Both the position numbers and the translations under genes were made by a program. From positions 21,773 to 30,160 of the forward strand of contig DIKR01000116.1 in NCBI GenBank assembly GCA_002424625.1: a DNA stretch of 8,388 nucleotides, in the 5' to 3' direction. Shown in pieces: positions 5,171 through 8,388 of the stretch (position 1 is its first letter; each line of letters begins with the position of its first letter). Source of the stretch: Desulfuromonadaceae bacterium UBA5613. Lineage in GTDB: Bacteria; Desulfobacterota; Desulfuromonadia; Desulfuromonadales; UBA2197. The notes below the pieces were generated by a model. That model made no database searches, was not told the DNA's origin, and worked only from the letters and a program-made list of their open reading frames with translations.

Positions 5171-6163
5171 TTACTTCTTTTTCGCTTTATCCGCCAGTAT
5201 GCGGCGCGCGGCAGAAACGACAACCTGCGAGACACTCTTGCTTTTACTGAGGTCTTTCAGCTCTTTTATCGTCAAAAAATCCATAAAACGCAACGCCGAG
5301 GCGACCGGCGTCTTCGGATGGCTGACCAAAGCAGATCGAATGGATAGCTGTTTGATCCAATCCTTATTGACGAGAACAATACGAATCAACTCTTCACTCG
5401 ATGTTTTATTCTTGCAAACTGCCAGAACCTCACCGTCGGTTATGCGCGGATTTTTGAGAACAGCGGTATTGACCAGTTTATTTGAATCCTTAAGGAAGAT
5501 AGAGCGCCACTCTTTATCGCCGGTCAGCGCCATTTTGATCTTTTCGGAAACCCCCATGTCGAGGGCCAGTTGATATTTGGAATAATTCTCCTCGTCAGGG
5601 GGGAAGGATTCCGCGTCGACAACTGCCTCCTCATCATCTTCCACCACGGCACTGAAATCCGTATCTGCAGTATTGACAAGAGCTGAACGCTCTTCCTCCG
5701 TCAGCTGCGGATTGTTCAACAAAGCATTGACCGTTTCCGGAAAGGCAAGCCACAGCGTTTGGCGCTCAAAAATCAGCGGAAGAAGGCGACGGTCGGCACG
5801 TTCCAGCAAGAAGATCAAGCTCTCTTGCGGACAGGCCGGATGATCGAGGATTGCGCAGAAGAGCAAGGGCTCATTACCCCGCACCTGGGCGAGAAAGTGG
5901 AGAATCCTTGGCGGCAAATCGGGTAGAGCCGCCACTGCAGCCAGAGACTCCAGCGGATACTGACGAAGTGTGCGCACACCGGCAGCACGAATTTCGCGGT
6001 CTCCGCCACAGTAAAGAAAATAAAGGGCCGTAACCAGATCCCGCCCGGCCAGAGTCGACTCGCCCCGGGCGGCGGCGAGACGATCGGCATAGGAAACCTC
6101 TTTGCTGACAATTTTGGCAACGCTCGCAGAGACGGTGATACTTTGTGACAATTTTGAAGCCAT
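5171..6163 (-). CDS. Helical-repeat (HEAT-like) protein of unknown function
   Basis: I do not recognise a named family for this 330-residue protein. It looks almost wholly alpha-helical and soluble, without signal peptide or membrane span. Helix-pair units begin with a repeated [LV]xxP motif: LDHP (106-109), LNNP (149-152), LKNP (236-239) and VSHP (280-283), three of them followed by T/C and acidic residues. This is consistent with a HEAT/ARM-like scaffold that binds other proteins. An acidic linker (about 166-192) splits it in two, and it ends in a basic tail (DKAKKK). From memory, similar NPRIT-type proteins occur in Geobacter and myxobacteria. Two ATGs are adjacent (6166, 6163). I chose the second because TGAGGA ends only 1 base before the first but leaves 4 bases after GAGG before the second. 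It lies 31 bases after the SPOR gene and 61 before the Crp/Fnr gene, so co-transcription is likely. Confidence 0.8.
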   Translation of the reverse strand: MASKLSQSITVSASVAKIVSKEVSYADRLAAARGESTLAGRDLVTALYFLYCGGDREIRAAGVRTLRQYPLESLAAVAALPDLPPRILHFLAQVRGNEPLLFCAILDHPACPQESLIFLLERADRRLLPLIFERQTLWLAFPETVNALLNNPQLTEEERSALVNTADTDFSAVVEDDEEAVVDAESFPPDEENYSKYQLALDMGVSEKIKMALTGDKEWRSIFLKDSNKLVNTAVLKNPRITDGEVLAVCKNKTSSEELIRIVLVNKDWIKQLSIRSALVSHPKTPVASALRFMDFLTIKELKDLSKSKSVSQVVVSAARRILADKAKKK

Positions 6164-6166
6164 CAT

Positions 6167-6172
6167 TCCTCA
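6167..6172 (-). promoter_or_regulatory. Ribosome binding site choosing between two adjacent ATGs
   Basis: The minus strand reads TGAGGAATGATG. GAGG is 1 base from the first ATG (6166) and 4 bases from the second (6163). The second is therefore the likelier start, although both give nearly the same protein. Confidence 0.5.
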
Positions 6173-6194
6173 GTCATGAACAAAGCTGCAGAGA

Positions 6195-7175
6195 CTAACG
6201 CTTGGCAACTTGTGCCGTCAGTCCGGCAGCCGCAGCCCGTTTTGCTGCCTTCTCCGCTTCTGCACGACTTGAAAAAGATCCAAAACTGATTTTTTTCAAG
6301 GACATAGGTAAAGTGATCGTCTCTTCGTCAGCAAGAATGCCGCGAAGATAGAGCTGATCGGCAAGACGTCGGGCTTGATCAAGATTCTGAAACGATCCTG
6401 CATACAGAGCCACTTTCTCCCCTTGCTGCAGAGTAAAAAGACCAGGAAGCTGTGCTGACAACTCCTGACGCCGCGCCTGTGCCGCTGCGGGGTCATCATA
6501 TATCCCGAGGAGCAACCGGGTCATCGGCACCATAGTGTCGACCGTTCGGACCTGCGGAGTGTAGCCGAGACGACGGATCTTACGCTCGACATCTTGCTGA
6601 TTTTTCTGACTGACAAAGGCTCCGGCAGCGAGAGTATAGGGTTGACTGACAGGTTTGGATGCAGTCGCACGCTTCGGTTCTGAAGGGACGGCGGCAGCAG
6701 TATCCGGGGCAGGCGTAGTCTCCGCAACGGCCTTGGTCGCAGAAGCGGGCTCCGGCACAGAGGTTGCGGGTTGCGCTTCTTGAGCCGGGGTAACGGCAAC
6801 AGGAACCGGGGTAACGACGACAGGAACCGGACTCTCCGGTTGCACCCGGACCCTTGTCATCACCGGCGCCGAGGGCTCTGGTGACGACGGGACAGAAGTC
6901 CTGTTCAGGTAATAATAGCCACCGCCGCCGAGAGCGAGCAGCAGCAAGAGGACGAGAAGAAGGGTGCGTTGTGACAGGGGCTGGCGCATTCCCTTGCGGG
7001 ACGGTTCATTGACAAAGTCTTCATCAACAAAATCTTCGTCAACAAAGTCTTCATCATCATCAAACGGGAGCCTGTCATTCTCTTCAAACTCGAACTGAAT
7101 CTCGTCCTCAGCCCCTTTCTTCTCTCCTTTAGCACCTGTTTTTACTTTCTCACTCTTCTTGCCGATACCGAACAT
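6195..7175 (-). CDS. Membrane-anchored tandem SPOR-domain protein
   Basis: This 326-residue protein is predicted to be a bitopic inner-membrane protein with its C-terminus in the periplasm, binding denuded septal peptidoglycan as SPOR proteins do in cell division. The cytoplasmic part (1-70) starts lysine-rich, then is very acidic, with three exact-length DEDFV/DEDFV/DEDFV units (41-55). One hydrophobic segment spans about 71-90 (TLLLVLLLLLALGGGG). A Pro/Val/Ala/Thr-rich linker (about 95-177) follows, with a PVPVVVT/PVPVAVT duplication. Two SPOR-like modules end the protein: 178-250 (YTLAAGAF) and 254-326 (KVALYAGSF, then KKISFGSFSSRAEAEKAAKRA). The ATG at 7175 has AGGAG 11 bases upstream, rather far. 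It lies 52 bases after the EF-G-like gene and 31 before the helical-repeat gene. FtsN, DamX and DedD share this plan, but no orthology is claimed. Confidence 0.85.
   Translation of the reverse strand: MFGIGKKSEKVKTGAKGEKKGAEDEIQFEFEENDRLPFDDDEDFVDEDFVDEDFVNEPSRKGMRQPLSQRTLLLVLLLLLALGGGGYYYLNRTSVPSSPEPSAPVMTRVRVQPESPVPVVVTPVPVAVTPAQEAQPATSVPEPASATKAVAETTPAPDTAAAVPSEPKRATASKPVSQPYTLAAGAFVSQKNQQDVERKIRRLGYTPQVRTVDTMVPMTRLLLGIYDDPAAAQARRQELSAQLPGLFTLQQGEKVALYAGSFQNLDQARRLADQLYLRGILADEETITLPMSLKKISFGSFSSRAEAEKAAKRAAAAGLTAQVAKR
6787..6828 (-). repeat. Two 21-bp tandem repeats in the SPOR linker
   Basis: Two direct 21-base copies (6787-6807 and 6808-6828) differ at two positions. They encode successive PVPV-VT units of the proline-rich periplasmic linker. 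In-frame copy-number change would alter linker length without breaking the protein. Confidence 0.6.
7011..7055 (-). repeat. Three 15-bp tandem repeats encoding DEDFV
   Basis: Three consecutive 15-base units (7011-7025, 7026-7040, 7041-7055) differ at only a few positions and encode Asp-Glu-Asp-Phe-Val three times in the acidic cytoplasmic part of the SPOR protein. It is an in-frame minisatellite. The repeated acidic-aromatic motif could be a multivalent docking site, which is inference. Confidence 0.75.
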
Positions 7176-7186
7176 AAATTCATAAT

Positions 7187-7191
7187 CTCCT
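7187..7191 (-). promoter_or_regulatory. Ribosome binding site of the SPOR gene, unusual spacing
   Basis: AGGAG on the minus strand is 11 bases from the annotated ATG (7175) but 3 bases from an out-of-frame ATG at 7183. The latter opens a 13-codon frame ending in TAA at 7142. The annotated frame is certainly the gene; the competing ATG may lower initiation or simply be chance. Confidence 0.5.
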
Positions 7192-7227
7192 GTAAAAAAC
7201 TACATCCGCAAAATTGAAGAGACAAGC

Positions 7228-8388
7228 TTATTCGCCCTTTTTAACCGCGGCTATAATCTTGGCGCTCATGTGGGGTGGAACTTCGTCATAGTGGTCAAAC
7301 TCAAGACTGAAAAGACCACGATCCGATGTCATAGAACGTAAATCCTGAGAATACTTCAATATTTCTGCCATCGGCACCAGCACTTGCACCACCTGACTCC
7401 CCGACTGGGGTTCAACCCCGAGGATCTTTCCGCGCCGGGAGTTCATATCGCCGATCACATCACCGATGCAGTCATCGGGGACCGTGATCTCCATACGCAT
7501 CACCGGCTCAAGCAGGATCGGCATTGCCTGGCCCAAAGCTTCCTTGAAGGCCATCGATCCGGCAATCTTGAAAGCCATCTCCGACGAATCGACAGAGTGA
7601 TGACTGCCATCATACAGGGAAACACGGAAATCCTGGACAGGAAAGCCGGCAAGGATGCCGTGTCGCATTGCTTCCTGAATTCCCTTATCGACCGCCGGGA
7701 TGTACTGACGGGGAACGACACCGCCGACGACCTTATCAACATATTCATAACCGGCCCCCCGCGACAAAGGCTCGAGTTCAATATGAACATCGGCAAACTG
7801 CCCGCGGCCGCCGGACTGTTTTTTATGGCGATAATGTTGCTTCACCGCCTTTTTGATCGTTTCCCGATAAGGCACCTTCGGTTCCTTGAGGATAACTTCT
7901 ACACCGAACTTGCGCTTGAGCTTCTCGACCGCGACCTCGACATGCACTTGCCCCATGCCGGAAAGGATCATCTCTTTGGTTTCTTCGTCACGACTGACAT
8001 GCAGGGTCGGATCTTCTTCGACCAGCTTGTGCAGAGAACTCATGATCTTGTCTTCGTCCCCCTTCCCTTTGGTGGCAAGGGCAAAGGAGATCACCGGTTT
8101 CAAGGCGAGCGGACTTTCATAAAGGATCGGTTTGGCACCGTCACACAGGGTATCACCGGTCTCGGTCTCTTTGAGTTTGGCAACGGCGACTATATCGCCA
8201 GCCTCGGCCTCGGCGAGAGGACGCTGCTTCTTCCCTTCAAGCTCATAAAGCTGACCGATCCGTTCCGTCACCTCCTTGTTCGGATTATAGACGACCGAAT
8301 CACTCTTCAGTGTCCCGGAATAGACGCGGAAGAGGGTCAGTTTGCCGGCAAAAGGATCGCTGATCGTTTTGAAGACCATGGCCGAAAA
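7228..8388 (-). CDS. fusA: Elongation factor G-like protein (EF-G2 type), C-terminal part, 5' end off window
   Basis: This is the last 386 residues of a translational GTPase; the N-terminal G domain lies beyond the right edge. The frame is open to base 8388, with FSA preceding the internal Met at 8379, which is not the start. EF-G drives ribosomal translocation and, with RRF, recycling. Counting from the first visible residue, about 1-90 is domain II (DPFAGKLTLFRVYSG), about 95-175 domain III, about 176-295 domain IV (GGRGQFADVHIELEP, then LYDGSHHSVDSSEMAFKIAG, keeping the tip-loop His) and about 296-386 domain V (IGDVIGDMNSRRGKI). GMGQVHVE (144-151) replaces GMGELHLD of canonical EF-G. With the RHKKQSGGRGQF loop, this points to the EF-G2-like paralogue group rather than the str-operon FusA. 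The symbol is therefore provisional. The neighbours are not ribosomal-protein genes, which agrees. It probably heads or continues the operon with the SPOR gene. Confidence 0.88.
   Translation of the reverse strand, partial: FSAMVFKTISDPFAGKLTLFRVYSGTLKSDSVVYNPNKEVTERIGQLYELEGKKQRPLAEAEAGDIVAVAKLKETETGDTLCDGAKPILYESPLALKPVISFALATKGKGDEDKIMSSLHKLVEEDPTLHVSRDEETKEMILSGMGQVHVEVAVEKLKRKFGVEVILKEPKVPYRETIKKAVKQHYRHKKQSGGRGQFADVHIELEPLSRGAGYEYVDKVVGGVVPRQYIPAVDKGIQEAMRHGILAGFPVQDFRVSLYDGSHHSVDSSEMAFKIAGSMAFKEALGQAMPILLEPVMRMEITVPDDCIGDVIGDMNSRRGKILGVEPQSGSQVVQVLVPMAEILKYSQDLRSMTSDRGLFSLEFDHYDEVPPHMSAKIIAAVKKGE

Overview
The window looks like ordinary core chromosome from a moderately GC-rich deltaproteobacterium of the Geobacter / Desulfuromonas / Pelobacter group (Desulfuromonadales). 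This is inferred from the protein styles: an EF-G2-like factor, a helical-repeat protein of a kind I associate with Geobacter and Myxococcus relatives, and a DNR-like Crp/Fnr regulator. The dispersed GC-rich intergenic palindromes fit too. No marker in the window fixes the species. I see no rRNA, tRNA, CRISPR array, transposase, integrase or phage gene, and no stretch above 300 bases lacks a gene.

Layout. Bases 6-794 (minus) encode a SpoU/TrmH-type RNA 2'-O-methyltransferase. It is divergent from a cytoplasmic cyclophilin (915-1421, plus), which has a near-consensus sigma-70 promoter at 830-858. The cyclophilin converges on an RlmI-type PUA + SAM methyltransferase (1504-2721, minus), with a strong hairpin and a second palindrome between them. 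A 248-base divergent region (2722-2969) follows. It carries a promoter, a terminator-like hairpin with six T's and a set of overlapping palindromes, and it leads into an RhlE-type DEAD-box RNA helicase (2970-4292, plus). A convergent gap with a pair of inverted palindromic repeats (4305-4362) separates the helicase from a four-gene minus-strand run. In transcription order that run is EF-G-like factor (7228 to the right edge, 5' end missing), tandem-SPOR membrane protein (6195-7175), helical-repeat protein of unknown function (5171-6163) and DNR-like Crp/Fnr regulator (4435-5109).

How the genes fit together. The left half is dominated by RNA and protein maintenance: two RNA methyltransferases, a prolyl isomerase and an RNA helicase. 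The right half is a probable operon, with gaps of about 30-60 bases, that joins a translation factor, a septal peptidoglycan-binding protein, an uncharacterised protein and a transcription factor.

I found no convincing new multi-gene system. The most interesting signals are the structured leader of the helicase gene (possible attenuation), the overlapping CCGGACA palindromes next to its start codon, the uncharacterised helical-repeat protein in the SPOR/EF-G cluster, and the intergenic palindrome family.
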